Source: Vreelandella malpeensis
GTDB taxonomy: Bacteria > Pseudomonadota > Gammaproteobacteria > Pseudomonadales > Halomonadaceae
Assembly (NCBI RefSeq): GCF_020622355.1
Contig: NZ_WHVL01000003.1
Span: 124,001-188,000, forward strand
Reading direction: 5' to 3'
DNA length: 64,000 bases
Positions 26,807 to 36,393 of the stretch are shown here, piece by piece. A model generated the notes under the pieces. That model was not told the DNA's origin. It did not search any database and saw only the letters and a list, made by a program, of their open reading frames with translations. The position numbers were made by a program, and so were the translations under genes. The number at the start of each line of letters is the position of its first letter. Within the stretch, counting starts at the first letter, position 1.

Positions 26807-27739
26807 CTACTCGGCGATGGCCTCGTGCTGGCGCAGCCATGCCTTGAAACGCCGCGTGGCAGCCGTTTCGCGACGCTCCTCGGGGGTGATCAGGTAGTAA
26901 CCGCCCCCGTGGCCGGCCCAGCTGGACGACGCCCAGACCAGGCGCCCGCTGTCGATCTGACTGTCGATGACATGGCGCCAGCCAAGCACGACCCCCTGCT
27001 CTTGAATCGCCATTTCCACCAGTGCAGGGTAGTTGTTGAACACCACCGGGCTCGCGTGAGTGGGCATGACCAGATGGTGATAGCGAAACCAGTCGCGCCA
27101 GGAGATCCACAAGCTTTGCGCATCCTCCAGCGCCAGCAAGCTCTCGTCGAGCAGCTGGTGTGGCGCCAGCAAGTCCCCGACCGCCAGACCATGACGCGCT
27201 CGACAGGCGTCGAGATAACCGGGCGCGCATACTGGCCCGACCTGCTCGCTTAGCAGCAGTGACGTGTCGAAGCCCGCCAGTGTCGGTACCTTGAGATAAT
27301 AGAGCGCCAGATCAAACTCGAAAGGAGACAGCAGTGAGACGCCATCTCGCACGATCAGACGCAGATTGATGGAGGGGTGCTCGCGCCGGAACCGGCTCAA
27401 GCGTGGCGCCATCCAGAACAGGGCGACGCCCGCCGTGCAGGCAATCGTCAGCTCGTTCTCGCCAGTGCTCTTCATCACCTCGGCTGTCGCCTGTGCGCAA
27501 TCATCGAGCAACGAACGAACCCGCAGTGCATAGGTCTCGCCGGCGCGCGTCAGGGCCAGTTGACGCTGCTGGCGCACGAACAGCTTGCGCCCCAGAAACT
27601 GCTCGAGGTGAACGACTTGACGACTGACGGCACTTTGGGAAAGGTGCAGTTCCACTGCGGCCCGGGTAAAGCTCATGTGCCGAACCGCCGCCTCGAACGC
27701 GATCAGAGAGTTGAGCGGCGGCATGGGAGACATACGCAT
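26807..27739 (-). CDS. LysR family regulator (GcvA-like)
   Basis: A 310-residue LysR regulator. Its opening PPLNSLIAFEAAVRHMSFTRA followed by LHLSQSAVSRQVVHLE is typical of the GcvA/AmpR subgroup, and an effector domain occupies about 95-300. It lies upstream of, and on the same strand as, the amidohydrolase and SSS transporter (121 bases), the likely targets. Starts at residues 1, 4 or 6 are all possible because several ATGs are clustered. Effector unknown. Confidence 0.9.
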   Translation of the reverse strand: MRMSPMPPLNSLIAFEAAVRHMSFTRAAVELHLSQSAVSRQVVHLEQFLGRKLFVRQQRQLALTRAGETYALRVRSLLDDCAQATAEVMKSTGENELTIACTAGVALFWMAPRLSRFRREHPSINLRLIVRDGVSLLSPFEFDLALYYLKVPTLAGFDTSLLLSEQVGPVCAPGYLDACRARHGLAVGDLLAPHQLLDESLLALEDAQSLWISWRDWFRYHHLVMPTHASPVVFNNYPALVEMAIQEQGVVLGWRHVIDSQIDSGRLVWASSSWAGHGGGYYLITPEERRETAATRRFKAWLRQHEAIAE

Positions 27740-27878
27740 GGGGAATCGACCCGAAGGCTAGAAAAGACGGGACTGACAGCTCGAAAGAGTAGGCCCCGCT
27801 GACGGCGCGATCATAGCATGCCCCCTGCCCGAGCAGACGAACGAGCATTGCCCCGACGGTGATTGACGCCGACCACTT

Positions 27879-28736
27879 TCACACACTGCCCGAGCGGACG
27901 TCTGCGTTCGGAGCTTGACGTGAGGTGCCGTCGGCGAGCCAGGCGTGGATCTCGCTCACGACGCTCTCCGGGTGGGTCATGTGGATGCAGTGGCCGACGC
28001 ATGGCAGCTCCTTGAGCGTGGCGCGCGCCATGCGCGCGTGCATGTAGCGGCCGACGTTCGGGTTCGCCAGCGTATCGACCTGACTTTGCAGCAAGAGCGT
28101 CGGATGGGCGGCCTGGGGCAGCACGTGACGGTAGTCGGCGAAGAAGGTGGCCCGGGCGAACACCTTGGCGACGATCGGGTCGGTGGAGCAGAAGCTCTCC
28201 GACAGCTTGCCGATCAGGTAGTCGGCACTTTCCGGCCCCATTACCAGCGGCGCCAGGTAGTTGGCCCAGCCGATGTAGTTGCGATCCATCAGCTCGAGAA
28301 GCTCCTCGAGATCGGCGCGCTCGAAGCCGCCGTGATAGTCCGGTGCCACGTTCAGAAAGCAGGGTGACGGACAGATCATCACCTGGCTCGCGATGCGCTC
28401 GGGAATCTCGAGCGCCGCCAGTTGGCCGATGGTGGCGCTGACCGAATGGCCGACGACATGCACATCGCGAAGATCGAGCGCCTGGCAGACCTCCATCACG
28501 TCCCGGGCGTAGCCTTCAAGGGTCGCGTAGCGCGTGGCGTCGAAGGCCGAGAGCTGCGAGCGCCCGGAGCCCACGTAGTCGAACAGCACCAGCGTGTAGC
28601 GCTCGGCGAGTGCCGGCACGATGTACTGCCACACCCTCTGGTCGCAGCCGAAGCCATGGGCCAGCACCAGCGTTTCGGCGCCCTCGCCCAGCACCGTGAC
28701 ATTGTTGCGTTTTCTGATTTCCGAGGGGGTCAACAA
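27879..28736 (-). CDS. RsbQ-like alpha/beta hydrolase
   Basis: A 285-residue alpha/beta hydrolase closely resembling Bacillus RsbQ, with HGFGCDQRVW, VLFDYVGSGRS, EGYARDVMEVCQALDL and the nucleophile Ser98 in VVGHSVSA. The acid is probably the Asp in QSQVDTLANP and the base the His in CVGHCIHMTHPE. RsbQ is needed by the PAS-containing phosphatase RsbP in energy-stress signalling, probably by providing or hydrolysing a small ligand. The plant KAI2/D14 receptors belong to the same family. Here the gene starts 6 bases after a PAS-GGDEF-EAL gene, which takes the place of rsbP. The role in ligand-dependent c-di-GMP control is inferred. Confidence 0.85.
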   Translation of the reverse strand: MLTPSEIRKRNNVTVLGEGAETLVLAHGFGCDQRVWQYIVPALAERYTLVLFDYVGSGRSQLSAFDATRYATLEGYARDVMEVCQALDLRDVHVVGHSVSATIGQLAALEIPERIASQVMICPSPCFLNVAPDYHGGFERADLEELLELMDRNYIGWANYLAPLVMGPESADYLIGKLSESFCSTDPIVAKVFARATFFADYRHVLPQAAHPTLLLQSQVDTLANPNVGRYMHARMARATLKELPCVGHCIHMTHPESVVSEIHAWLADGTSRQAPNADVRSGSV

Positions 28737-28742
28737 ACCGCG

Positions 28743-30494
28743 TTACTCCTTGCCTGTGTCATCGGGGTGATACTTCGCCTTGAATTCGCCCTGGTGCCAG
28801 GCCTGCACCCAGTCGGGCAGCGCGTCGGCGGGCATGGGTCTTGCGATGTAGTAGCCCTGGCCCTGCTCGCAGCCCAGTGCCAGAAGCTCCCGGCCATGCT
28901 GCAGGGATTCCACGCCTTCGGCGATCACCTCGCACTCGAATGCCATCGCGAAGCCGATCACGCCTTTGAGAATGGCCAGGTCTCCGCGGCTCGTCAGCAT
29001 GTTCTGCACGAAGCTGCGGTCGATCTTGAGCGTGTCTACCGGCAAGTCGCGCAGCTGGCTAAGCGACGAGTAGCCGGTGCCGAAATCATCCAGCGACACC
29101 CGGAGCCCCAGCGTGCGGCAGGCGTTGATGATCATGGCGGCCTGAGCTATGTCTTCGATCGCGCTGGTTTCGAGCACCTCCAGCTCGAGGCTGCCACGCG
29201 GCAGATCGGGAAACTCGTCGAGCAGCGTTCCCAGGTCCTGAAGGAATCGCGGGTGCAGCAGGTGGTAGCCGTCGATGTTCACGCTGACGCCAAGCGTCAG
29301 GCCCTGATGGTGCCACGTGGCGAGCTGGTCGAGCGCGGTGGCGAGAACCCAGCGCCCCAGGCGCACGCCGCACAGCGTCTTGCCCAGTGCCGGCAGAAAG
29401 GCGTGGGGGCCGAGCAGCCCGCGTTCGGGGTGGTTCCAGCGGATCAACGCCTCGGCACCGAGCACCTCGCCGGTACGCATGTTGACCTTGGGCTGGTAGT
29501 AAAGCTCGAACGCCCCGGCGACCAGCGCCTCGTTGACCGCGACCAGCGCCGAGTGGCGCTCCTTCTGCACGTCCTCGTCGTCGCTATCGAAAAAGCGCAC
29601 CTGATTCTTGCCGGAAAGCTTGGCCTGGTACATGGCGTTGTCCGCCTGGCGCACGAGTTGATCCGGCTCAAGCGCCCGGGCCTGGGGGTAAAGCGTCACA
29701 CCGATGCTGGCCGAGAGCGTCAGCTGAATGTCGTCGATCACGAAGGGCTCCGAAAGCCGGCTCCCCAACCGCGCCAGCAGCGTCCGTTCGATCGCCTGGG
29801 AGGCGCAGCCCTCCACCACCACCACGAACTCATCCCCTCCGAAGCGCGCGACCAGGTCGTTCTGGCGCAGCGTCGACGTCAGCCGCTCGGCCACCTGCTG
29901 CAGCACCCGGTCGCCGATCGCGTGACCGTGACGGTCGTTGACCTCCTTGAAGCCGTCCAGATCGATGAACGCCAGCGCGAACCCGCGACCGCCGGGGGTG
30001 TGATCGACGATCCGGCGATCCAGGTCTCGACTCAGGGCGGCGCGGTTGGGCAACCCGGTAAGAGGATCGGAGTGCGACAGCGAACGCAAAAGCGCCACCT
30101 TGTGCTCCAGCAGTTGCTGGGTCTTCTTCAGCTCGACGTACAGCTGCTCGGAGCGCTGGGCGTTGGCGATGCTCCAGAAACAACGCTCGCAGACATCATC
30201 ATACACTGCGCTCACCACGACCGGCACGGGGCGTTGCTTTGCCGAGAGCAGCGTCAGGCGGACCTCCTCGCACTGCCCGTCGCGGGCAAGCGCCGGCACG
30301 ACGAACGACTCGAAGACGATGCGCGACGCCTTGCTGAACAGATGAAACAGATCGCACCCCGCCAACGCCTCGGGCGCATGCCCGTACTGGCGCGCGATGT
30401 AGCGATTGCTGTAGAGAACGCGTCGCCGGGCGTTTGTGACCACACACCCCATCGGAAACTCGTCGAGTGACAACACGCTGGGCGTGTACATCAT
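28743..30494 (-). CDS. PAS-GGDEF-EAL c-di-GMP signalling protein, RsbQ partner
   Basis: A 583-residue soluble protein. An N-terminal PAS-like domain (about 5-120) is joined by a short coiled coil (LYVELKKTQQLLEHKVALL) to a GGDEF domain (about 140-300) with intact RFGGDEFV. An EAL domain (about 325-565) follows with intact EALIRWNHPERG and DDFGTGYSSL. Both synthesis and breakdown of cyclic di-GMP are therefore possible. No membrane segment is present. The PAS domain contains a CERCFW pair of cysteines. The downstream RsbQ-like gene, 6 bases away, suggests that the PAS domain senses a ligand handled by that hydrolase, by analogy with RsbP-RsbQ. Confidence 0.92.
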   Translation of the reverse strand: MMYTPSVLSLDEFPMGCVVTNARRRVLYSNRYIARQYGHAPEALAGCDLFHLFSKASRIVFESFVVPALARDGQCEEVRLTLLSAKQRPVPVVVSAVYDDVCERCFWSIANAQRSEQLYVELKKTQQLLEHKVALLRSLSHSDPLTGLPNRAALSRDLDRRIVDHTPGGRGFALAFIDLDGFKEVNDRHGHAIGDRVLQQVAERLTSTLRQNDLVARFGGDEFVVVVEGCASQAIERTLLARLGSRLSEPFVIDDIQLTLSASIGVTLYPQARALEPDQLVRQADNAMYQAKLSGKNQVRFFDSDDEDVQKERHSALVAVNEALVAGAFELYYQPKVNMRTGEVLGAEALIRWNHPERGLLGPHAFLPALGKTLCGVRLGRWVLATALDQLATWHHQGLTLGVSVNIDGYHLLHPRFLQDLGTLLDEFPDLPRGSLELEVLETSAIEDIAQAAMIINACRTLGLRVSLDDFGTGYSSLSQLRDLPVDTLKIDRSFVQNMLTSRGDLAILKGVIGFAMAFECEVIAEGVESLQHGRELLALGCEQGQGYYIARPMPADALPDWVQAWHQGEFKAKYHPDDTGKE

Positions 30495-30691
30495 GACCTG
30501 CGCCTTCTATCAGGTGGCAAACTGGAATTAGCCAATGATGACCAATGAGAGATCGTATTGCCATCAATGAAATACAACGCTCTTGCAACGTTGACGATGT
30601 TTATTTGTACTGCACAGGGTACGGTTTATCGTGCGACGATCCCAGTTCCCGAGCGACACCGGTCGCTGCCTTACTCAACCAGGAGCCTTGC

Positions 30692-30991
30692 ATGCAGTAT
30701 GTCGTGACCGCTTATGACTTCACCGACGACGACGCCCTGTCGCGTCGACTGGCCAACCGCGAGGCCCACCTGGAAGGGGTCCAGCGCATGATCGAGGAAG
30801 GCCGCTTTCTCAGCGGCGGCGCGATCCTGAATGACGCCGGTCGCATGATCGGCTCCACCGTCCACGTGGCCTTCGACACCCGCGCCGCGCTCGACGCCTG
30901 GCTCGTGCAGGACCCCTACACCACCGGCCGCGTCTGGGAAACGCTGGATATTCGCGAGGTGCGGCTGGTGCCGGTAACTCAAGACGCTTGA
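30692..30991 (+). CDS. YciI-like family protein
   Basis: A 99-residue protein of the YciI/DGPF superfamily (dimeric alpha-beta barrel). It begins MQYVVTAYDFTDDDALSRRL, with the conserved acidic/His region REAHLEGVQRMIEEGRFLSGG and the C-terminal DPYTTGRVWETLDIREV, where the Asp-Pro-Tyr motif is typical. Function in the family is mostly unknown, possibly small-molecule binding or dehydrohalogenation. ATG 30692 is fixed by AGGAG just upstream. The open frame to 30545 adds unrelated sequence. It stands alone between divergent and convergent neighbours. Confidence 0.85.
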   Translation: MQYVVTAYDFTDDDALSRRLANREAHLEGVQRMIEEGRFLSGGAILNDAGRMIGSTVHVAFDTRAALDAWLVQDPYTTGRVWETLDIREVRLVPVTQDA

Positions 30992-31081
30992 ACGTCAATT
31001 ACTTCCACCGCCAGCCGCCTCTCTTGATGACATTGCATGCATACGAGCAGCGGTTAGTGCTGGCCCGCTGAGCGTTTCGTG

Positions 31082-32719
31082 TTAAAACGCCTCCCATTCG
31101 GGTTCACCGATGGCACGGCTGGCGGGCTTATGCAGCGGTGCCGCTTTCTGGCGCGGCAGGGTACGCTCGATGGTCTGGTTGAGTTTGAAAGTGCCGACCA
31201 GCTCCGCCAGACGGCTCGCCTCGTCCTCGAGGGCGGCGGAGGCGGTGCTGGTTTCCTCCACCAGCGACACGTTCTCCTGGGTGGCGCTGTCCATCTGGGC
31301 CACTGCGGTGCTCACCTGGCTGATGCCGGCGTCCTGCTCCTTCGCCGCCATGGCCAGCGACTGCATCATGTCGTTGACCTTCATGATCGCACCGTTGATC
31401 TCCTCCATGTCGTGCCGGCTGTGGGCGGACTGCTCGGCGCCCTGGGCGATGCGCTGGGCAATGTCCTCGATCATGGCGCGGATCTCCTTGGACGACGAGG
31501 AGGTCTTGGTGGCCAGCGAACGAACCTCGCTTGCCACCACGGCGAAGCCACGGCCATGTTCGCCGGCCCGCGCCGCCTCGACGGAGGCGTTGAGTGCCAG
31601 GATGTTGGTCTGGAAAGCGATGGAGTCGATGACCTGAACGATATCGTGAACTCGGTGGGAGGTCGCCTCGAGCTCGCGCATGAGCTGCGTGGTGCGCTCC
31701 GAGGTCTGCTGTCCTCGCGCCACCTTGCCGGCGGCGTCCTGGGTCAGGCGTTCCGCTTCCGAGGCGGTTTCGGCGTTCTGGCGCACCAGCGACGAGATCT
31801 CGTCCATGCTGGCAGCCGTCTGCTGCAGCGCCGCCGCCTGCTGCTCGGTGCGCGAGGCCAGATCCTGGCTGCCGCCGGCGATCTGCTTGGAGCTGCTGGC
31901 CACGGCCTCGCCGCTCTGGCTCAAGGTGCCGATGATACCCTCCAGACGCGACTGCATGTCCGCCAGGGCGTTATAGAAGCGGCCGACCTCGTTGCGCCCA
32001 CCAGGCTCGAGCCGATGGGTAAGATCGCCCTGGGCGATGCCTTCGCACACGCCGGCGGCATGCTGGAGCGGCGCGACGATCAGGCGGTTGACGAGCAATT
32101 GCATGGCAATGAACAGCGCCACGCCCACCGCCAGCAGCGTACCGACGACCAGCATGGAGACCTTGCTGTCCTGGCGCTCGTCTTCGATGAGCGTTTCGCC
32201 GTACTGGAGTGCATGCACGCTGAAGCGATCCACCGCGTCGCTGAAGGCCGGAAAGCTTTCGTTAATGCCGTCGCGCAGCCGATCGAGCTCGGCGTAGTCG
32301 CCGGCGGCCATGGCCTGGCGCAGCGGCGGCGTCATGACACTGTCAAAGGCCGTAGTGATGGCGTGCAGCAGATCACGGTGCTCGCCGGCGGGCGCATCAT
32401 CGGCAAGCCTCAGGTACTCGACGAGCGTGTCACTCTCGACGAGGTTATCGCGTGCCTGGTCGAGGGCGTTGGCGGCACGGTCGGCGTTACCGCCCATATT
32501 GTGCAGTACCATGCGGGCCAGACGCAGGCGCACTTCCATGAGGTGGGCCTTCAAGCGATTGGCGTCGTTGGCCTGAACGGCACTGATCTGGTTGATTTCC
32601 GACAGCTTGTCGATGGATTCGAGCTCGCTGCGAATGGCCAGCGTGCCAGTGATGATGATCATGCCCAGCAGCAGTATCAGCGCTGTTGAAATGAGCGTCT
32701 TGACGGAAAGGTTTTTCAT
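31082..32719 (-). CDS. Methyl-accepting chemotaxis protein
   Basis: A 545-residue chemoreceptor. It has a membrane segment near residues 9-30 and a periplasmic four-helix-type ligand domain to about 190 with a VRLRLARMVLHNMGG stretch. A second membrane segment (VSMLVVGTLLAVGVALFIAM) is followed by HAMP and a long signalling coiled coil. The conserved tip EVRSLATKTSSSSKEIRAMI and IDSIAFQTNILALNASVEAA region is intact. The protein ends EWEAF, matching the xWxxF tether for CheR/CheB. ATG 32719 is chosen because residues before it are not family-like. No che genes lie in the window. Ligand unknown. Confidence 0.93.
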   Translation of the reverse strand: MKNLSVKTLISTALILLLGMIIITGTLAIRSELESIDKLSEINQISAVQANDANRLKAHLMEVRLRLARMVLHNMGGNADRAANALDQARDNLVESDTLVEYLRLADDAPAGEHRDLLHAITTAFDSVMTPPLRQAMAAGDYAELDRLRDGINESFPAFSDAVDRFSVHALQYGETLIEDERQDSKVSMLVVGTLLAVGVALFIAMQLLVNRLIVAPLQHAAGVCEGIAQGDLTHRLEPGGRNEVGRFYNALADMQSRLEGIIGTLSQSGEAVASSSKQIAGGSQDLASRTEQQAAALQQTAASMDEISSLVRQNAETASEAERLTQDAAGKVARGQQTSERTTQLMRELEATSHRVHDIVQVIDSIAFQTNILALNASVEAARAGEHGRGFAVVASEVRSLATKTSSSSKEIRAMIEDIAQRIAQGAEQSAHSRHDMEEINGAIMKVNDMMQSLAMAAKEQDAGISQVSTAVAQMDSATQENVSLVEETSTASAALEDEASRLAELVGTFKLNQTIERTLPRQKAAPLHKPASRAIGEPEWEAF

Positions 32720-32965
32720 CCGGGGTCTCGTGAGAACTACCTGTGCCTGAAGTGGCAAGTCAGGCATTAAATTATAATTATTATCATTTATTATGATTGT
32801 CGGAATTACCTATTGTTTTCAATGGCAGTTAAAGGCTTCCACCTGACGTCAAATCGGTTAGATTTTAAAGTTTTGTTCAACATCTGGGCAGCTTTCGTAT
32901 GCAATCACTCACTCTGGAGCAATGAATTCACTCCCCGACCATCGTGTTGGCCGATCAGAAAACGA

Positions 32966-32996
32966 CAGCGCCCCGCGAGCTGATCGCAGGGCGCTG
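32966..32996 (-). terminator. Terminator of the PepSY-like gene
   Basis: Read on the minus strand, CAGCGCCC pairs with GGGCGCTG and an inner GCGA/TCGC extends the stem around a TCAGC loop. TCGTTTTCT follows. It lies 20 bases after the stop of the secreted PepSY-like protein. Confidence 0.75.
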
Positions 32997-33016
32997 AATG
33001 AGGGAACCTGGCGGAA

Positions 33017-33502
33017 TTACTGGCCGCCGTTGAACTCGTCGATGCCGTAGCTGCGCTCCATTTCGCGCTGGTCGGCGTCGAAACCACTGATCTCGACCGA
33101 ACCATCCTCGTCGAGGTCGATATCCTCGAAGCGGTCGAAGCCGTCCTGGCTTGCGCGATCCAGAAGACTCGCGAGCTGCTCGGCGTCGAGTCCCCAAGGT
33201 GCGACCTGAGTGGCGTGAGCCGACTGGCGAAGCACTTCGCCACTTTCACCGTTTAGCGTCATTTCGATCTGCTGGCCTTCGGCGTCCCACCCCTCGACCT
33301 CGAACTCCAGCGTGCCGCGCTCCTCATCGACCTGAAGCTCACGGAACGAAGCCACGCCTGCGCTCGCGGATTGCTCGATCAGGTTGGCGAACGCCGTCTG
33401 GTCGAGCGCTTCCTGGTAGTCGTTGCGGTCGGCCATGGCGCCTTGGCTGAGACCCAGTGCGGCGGCGGCGGTGATAGCGAGTGCGATTGATGTCTTTTTC
33501 AT
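33017..33502 (-). CDS. Secreted PepSY-like protein
   Basis: A 161-residue exported protein. Its signal peptide (MKKTSIALAITAAAALGLSQ with cleavage after GAMA) is followed by two PepSY-like units. The first is about 50-95 (FRELQVDEERGTLEFEVEGWD) and the second about 105-155 (FEDIDLDEDGSVEISGFD), a very acidic protein as expected in a halophile. PepSY proteins often act as inhibitors or chaperones in the periplasm or as part of stress responses. ATG 33502 follows AAGGATG. Two upstream in-frame starts would add six residues. No operon partner. Confidence 0.75.
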   Translation of the reverse strand: MKKTSIALAITAAAALGLSQGAMADRNDYQEALDQTAFANLIEQSASAGVASFRELQVDEERGTLEFEVEGWDAEGQQIEMTLNGESGEVLRQSAHATQVAPWGLDAEQLASLLDRASQDGFDRFEDIDLDEDGSVEISGFDADQREMERSYGIDEFNGGQ

Positions 33503-33777
33503 GGTGATCATCCTTTTCAATGAGTGACTCCGCAGGTGGAGCGCCGCTGTACCGGGCGACTTCCTCCATCGAGGATCACTCTATCCGGCGCCACCTTTCA
33601 CCAGCGTGATGGCGGCGTTCATGTTGCGTTCACCTTGGGCGCGACGCTGTGACTGTGCGATGCCGGCGGCAAGCTTCGCCTATCCTGGCTTCAAGGCCTA
33701 TCCTGAATTCAAGAACGCGCCTCACCGGTCGATATGGCGCGACGAGCCCTTCCCCTTGCCAGGTGAGTCACTGCTCT

Positions 33778-36327
33778 ATGGCCGACCCCACCTCGACAAC
33801 ATCCGGTGACGTCCGTCAGTACGCCATGACGGCACGCGGAGCGTCGCGCATTTTCATTGCGGTCATTTGCGCCTTGTTTCTGGTGGCGGGAGGCACGCTG
33901 GTTCACTTGAGCCTGACGATGGACGCGCACCAGGTACGCCAAAGCGAGGCTTACGCGGCCCAGGCGCTGGAGAGCCGGGAGGACAAGACCGGCACGGCGC
34001 TGACGGACTACGCGTTCTGGCTCGAAGCCTATCGCGCCACGCTCGGCGTTATCGATCACATCTGGGCCTTCGAGCGCGACAACCTCGGCCCCTCCCTGTA
34101 CGCGACCTATGGTCTGGAGGGCGTCTTCGTCCTGGGCCCCACGGGCGCGACCCGCTATACCCTGATCGACGGCGCCCTGGACGACGTGAGGGCGAGCGAC
34201 TGGCTGCAGGGCTATATTCCCACCCTGCTCGCCCGCGCCCGCGAGGCCTCGGTGAAGGATGACATCGCTTCCGGCTACTTTTCCGTCGACGGCGCCGCCG
34301 CCATCACCTACGCCGCCGTCATCCGCGAGCAGAGCACGGACCAGCAGTTCGACCAGCTCTCTTACCTGCTGTTCGTCGACGTGTTGACCCCGGCCGAGCT
34401 TGCCCGTATCGCCACGGACTTCAACCTGCCGGGATTGACCGCCCGACCCGGGGTCGCGCTCGACGTCGCCTCGCCGGCGCTTACGCTCAGCAAGAGCATT
34501 GGCGACGGCATCACCTTGCAGTGGCAAAGCGAAGCGCTGGGGCGCGCGATTTTGATCAAGTTCCTGCCGATGCTGGCAGTGCTGGGGGCGCTGGTCGCCG
34601 TACTGGTCCTGATCCTGCGTCGCCGCGTCCAGCGCGCCGGCGAGACCACCGAGCGGGCGCAGCAGGCGCTGCGCATCAGCGAGCAGCGGTTCAAGAACAT
34701 CTCGGAGGCCACCTCGGACTGGATCTGGGAAACCGATGCGCGACAAACGCTGACCTTTCTCTCCGAACGATTCACCATCCTCACCGGCCTTTCGCGCAGC
34801 GACTGGATCGGCCGCCCCTTGAGCGAGCTGCTCGATCACGACGCCGCCAGACTCACGGCCACGGCCAGCGATGACGACGTTCCGGGACGCAAGCCGGTCG
34901 ACTGCCGCATGCGCGACCACCACGGACATCTTCGCCACTGCCAGCTCTTTGCCTGCGAGGTGCGCGAGGGCGGCCGCCTGCAAGGCTACCAGGGCACCGT
35001 TTGCGACATCACCCCGGAGATCGAGGCTCGCGCACACATCGAGCACATCAGCCACCACGACGCCCTGACCGGGCTTGCGAACCGCCACCATCTCCACCAT
35101 TACCTCGGCCATCGCCTGGACGAGTACGTCAGCGCCGAGCAGCCGCTCTTTCTGCTCGCCCTCGATCTCGACCGTTTCAAGCCGATCAATGATACCTTCG
35201 GGCACCTGGCCGGCGACACCGTCCTCAAGGAGGTGGCCAACGCCATCAGCCGCTGTACCCGAGAGAGCGATTTCATCGCCCGGCCGGGCGGCGACGAATT
35301 CGTCATCGTGACCACCGGCTGTCGTACCGTAAAGAGCGCCGAGCGCTTCTGCCAACGCCTGATCGAGCAGATCAATCGCCCGATTCGCGTCGGTGACATC
35401 GACGTCAACGTCGGTGCCAGCATCGGCGTCGCCATCGCTCCCGAGCATGGTCGAGTCGCCGGGGAGCTGCTGCGCTACGCGGATATCGCGCTTCATGAAG
35501 CCAAGGCCGGCGAACGCAATCGGTTCAACCTCTACGAACCGACCATGAACGAGCGCATCATGACCCGGCGCCAGCTCGAGATGGACCTGCGCCAGGCGCT
35601 ACACCAGGATGAGTTCCGCGTCTTCTTCCAGCCCCGCTTCGATGCACGGTCCAGGAAAGTGCTGGGCGCCGAAGCGCTGGTGCGCTGGGCGCATCCGAGC
35701 CGCGACCTGCTGAGCCCGGCCAGCTTCATCGTGCTGGCCGAGGATACCGGCCTCATTTTCGAGCTCAGCGACTGGGTACTGCGCGCGGCGTGCCGCCACG
35801 CCCTCGCCTGGGACGACGCGCTGATCGTCTCGGTGAACCTGTCCGCCGTGGAGTTCCAGCGCGCCGACCTGGTCGAGCGTGTCCAGAACGCGCTGAAGGA
35901 GACTGGCCTGGCGGCGCACCGGCTGGAACTCGAGATTACCGAGAACGTCATGCTCGAGGATGCGGTGTCGGCGCTGAGAATGATGCACCGGCTCAAGGCC
36001 TTGGGCGTGCGCCTGTCGATGGACGATTTTGGCACCGGCTACTCGTCGCTCGGTTACCTGCGCCGCTATCCTTTCGACGGGCTCAAGATCGATCGCAGCT
36101 TCATCATGGAGATGGAACAGTCGCAAAGCAGCCAGGCCATCGTGGATGCCATCATCAGCATGGGCCACGCGCTCTCCCTGACGGTCACGGCGGAAGGGAT
36201 CGAGACCGCCGAACAGCTCGACCGGCTGATCGAGCTGACCTGCGATCAGGCGCAGGGGTTTTATCTGGCGCGTCCGATGTCGCCGGCGCACTTCACCAGG
36301 CTGCTCGAGGACCCATTCCCTGGCTGA
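33778..36327 (+). CDS. Membrane CHASE4-PAS-GGDEF-EAL protein
   Basis: An 849-residue membrane-bound c-di-GMP enzyme. After a membrane segment (about 22-46) comes a periplasmic sensor of about 200 residues with DYAFWLEAYRATL, typical of CHASE4, then a second membrane segment (about 248-275). PAS (about 295-420), GGDEF with PGGDEFVIV and EAL with EALVRWAHPS and DDFGTGYSSL follow. Both catalytic motifs look intact. I place the start at ATG 33778 after AGGTGAG. ATG 33826 is nearly as good, and the frame open to 33649 is implausible. It is single, between a secreted protein gene and yihY. Confidence 0.87.
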   Translation: MADPTSTTSGDVRQYAMTARGASRIFIAVICALFLVAGGTLVHLSLTMDAHQVRQSEAYAAQALESREDKTGTALTDYAFWLEAYRATLGVIDHIWAFERDNLGPSLYATYGLEGVFVLGPTGATRYTLIDGALDDVRASDWLQGYIPTLLARAREASVKDDIASGYFSVDGAAAITYAAVIREQSTDQQFDQLSYLLFVDVLTPAELARIATDFNLPGLTARPGVALDVASPALTLSKSIGDGITLQWQSEALGRAILIKFLPMLAVLGALVAVLVLILRRRVQRAGETTERAQQALRISEQRFKNISEATSDWIWETDARQTLTFLSERFTILTGLSRSDWIGRPLSELLDHDAARLTATASDDDVPGRKPVDCRMRDHHGHLRHCQLFACEVREGGRLQGYQGTVCDITPEIEARAHIEHISHHDALTGLANRHHLHHYLGHRLDEYVSAEQPLFLLALDLDRFKPINDTFGHLAGDTVLKEVANAISRCTRESDFIARPGGDEFVIVTTGCRTVKSAERFCQRLIEQINRPIRVGDIDVNVGASIGVAIAPEHGRVAGELLRYADIALHEAKAGERNRFNLYEPTMNERIMTRRQLEMDLRQALHQDEFRVFFQPRFDARSRKVLGAEALVRWAHPSRDLLSPASFIVLAEDTGLIFELSDWVLRAACRHALAWDDALIVSVNLSAVEFQRADLVERVQNALKETGLAAHRLELEITENVMLEDAVSALRMMHRLKALGVRLSMDDFGTGYSSLGYLRRYPFDGLKIDRSFIMEMEQSQSSQAIVDAIISMGHALSLTVTAEGIETAEQLDRLIELTCDQAQGFYLARPMSPAHFTRLLEDPFPG

Positions 36328-36393
36328 TACGACTCGGCCAGACCATGCGCGTTGCGCCGAACCGGCGCCTTCGGTGGTGAAACAAGGTAAGCT

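Noticed and set aside
28422-30470. Long open frame (over 680 codons) on the plus strand
   Set aside because: It lies exactly opposite the PAS-GGDEF-EAL gene, has no domain and a composition typical of antisense frames in high-GC codon-biased DNA. Similar frames opposite ureC, fdsA, the chemoreceptor and the copper receptor gene were rejected for the same reason.
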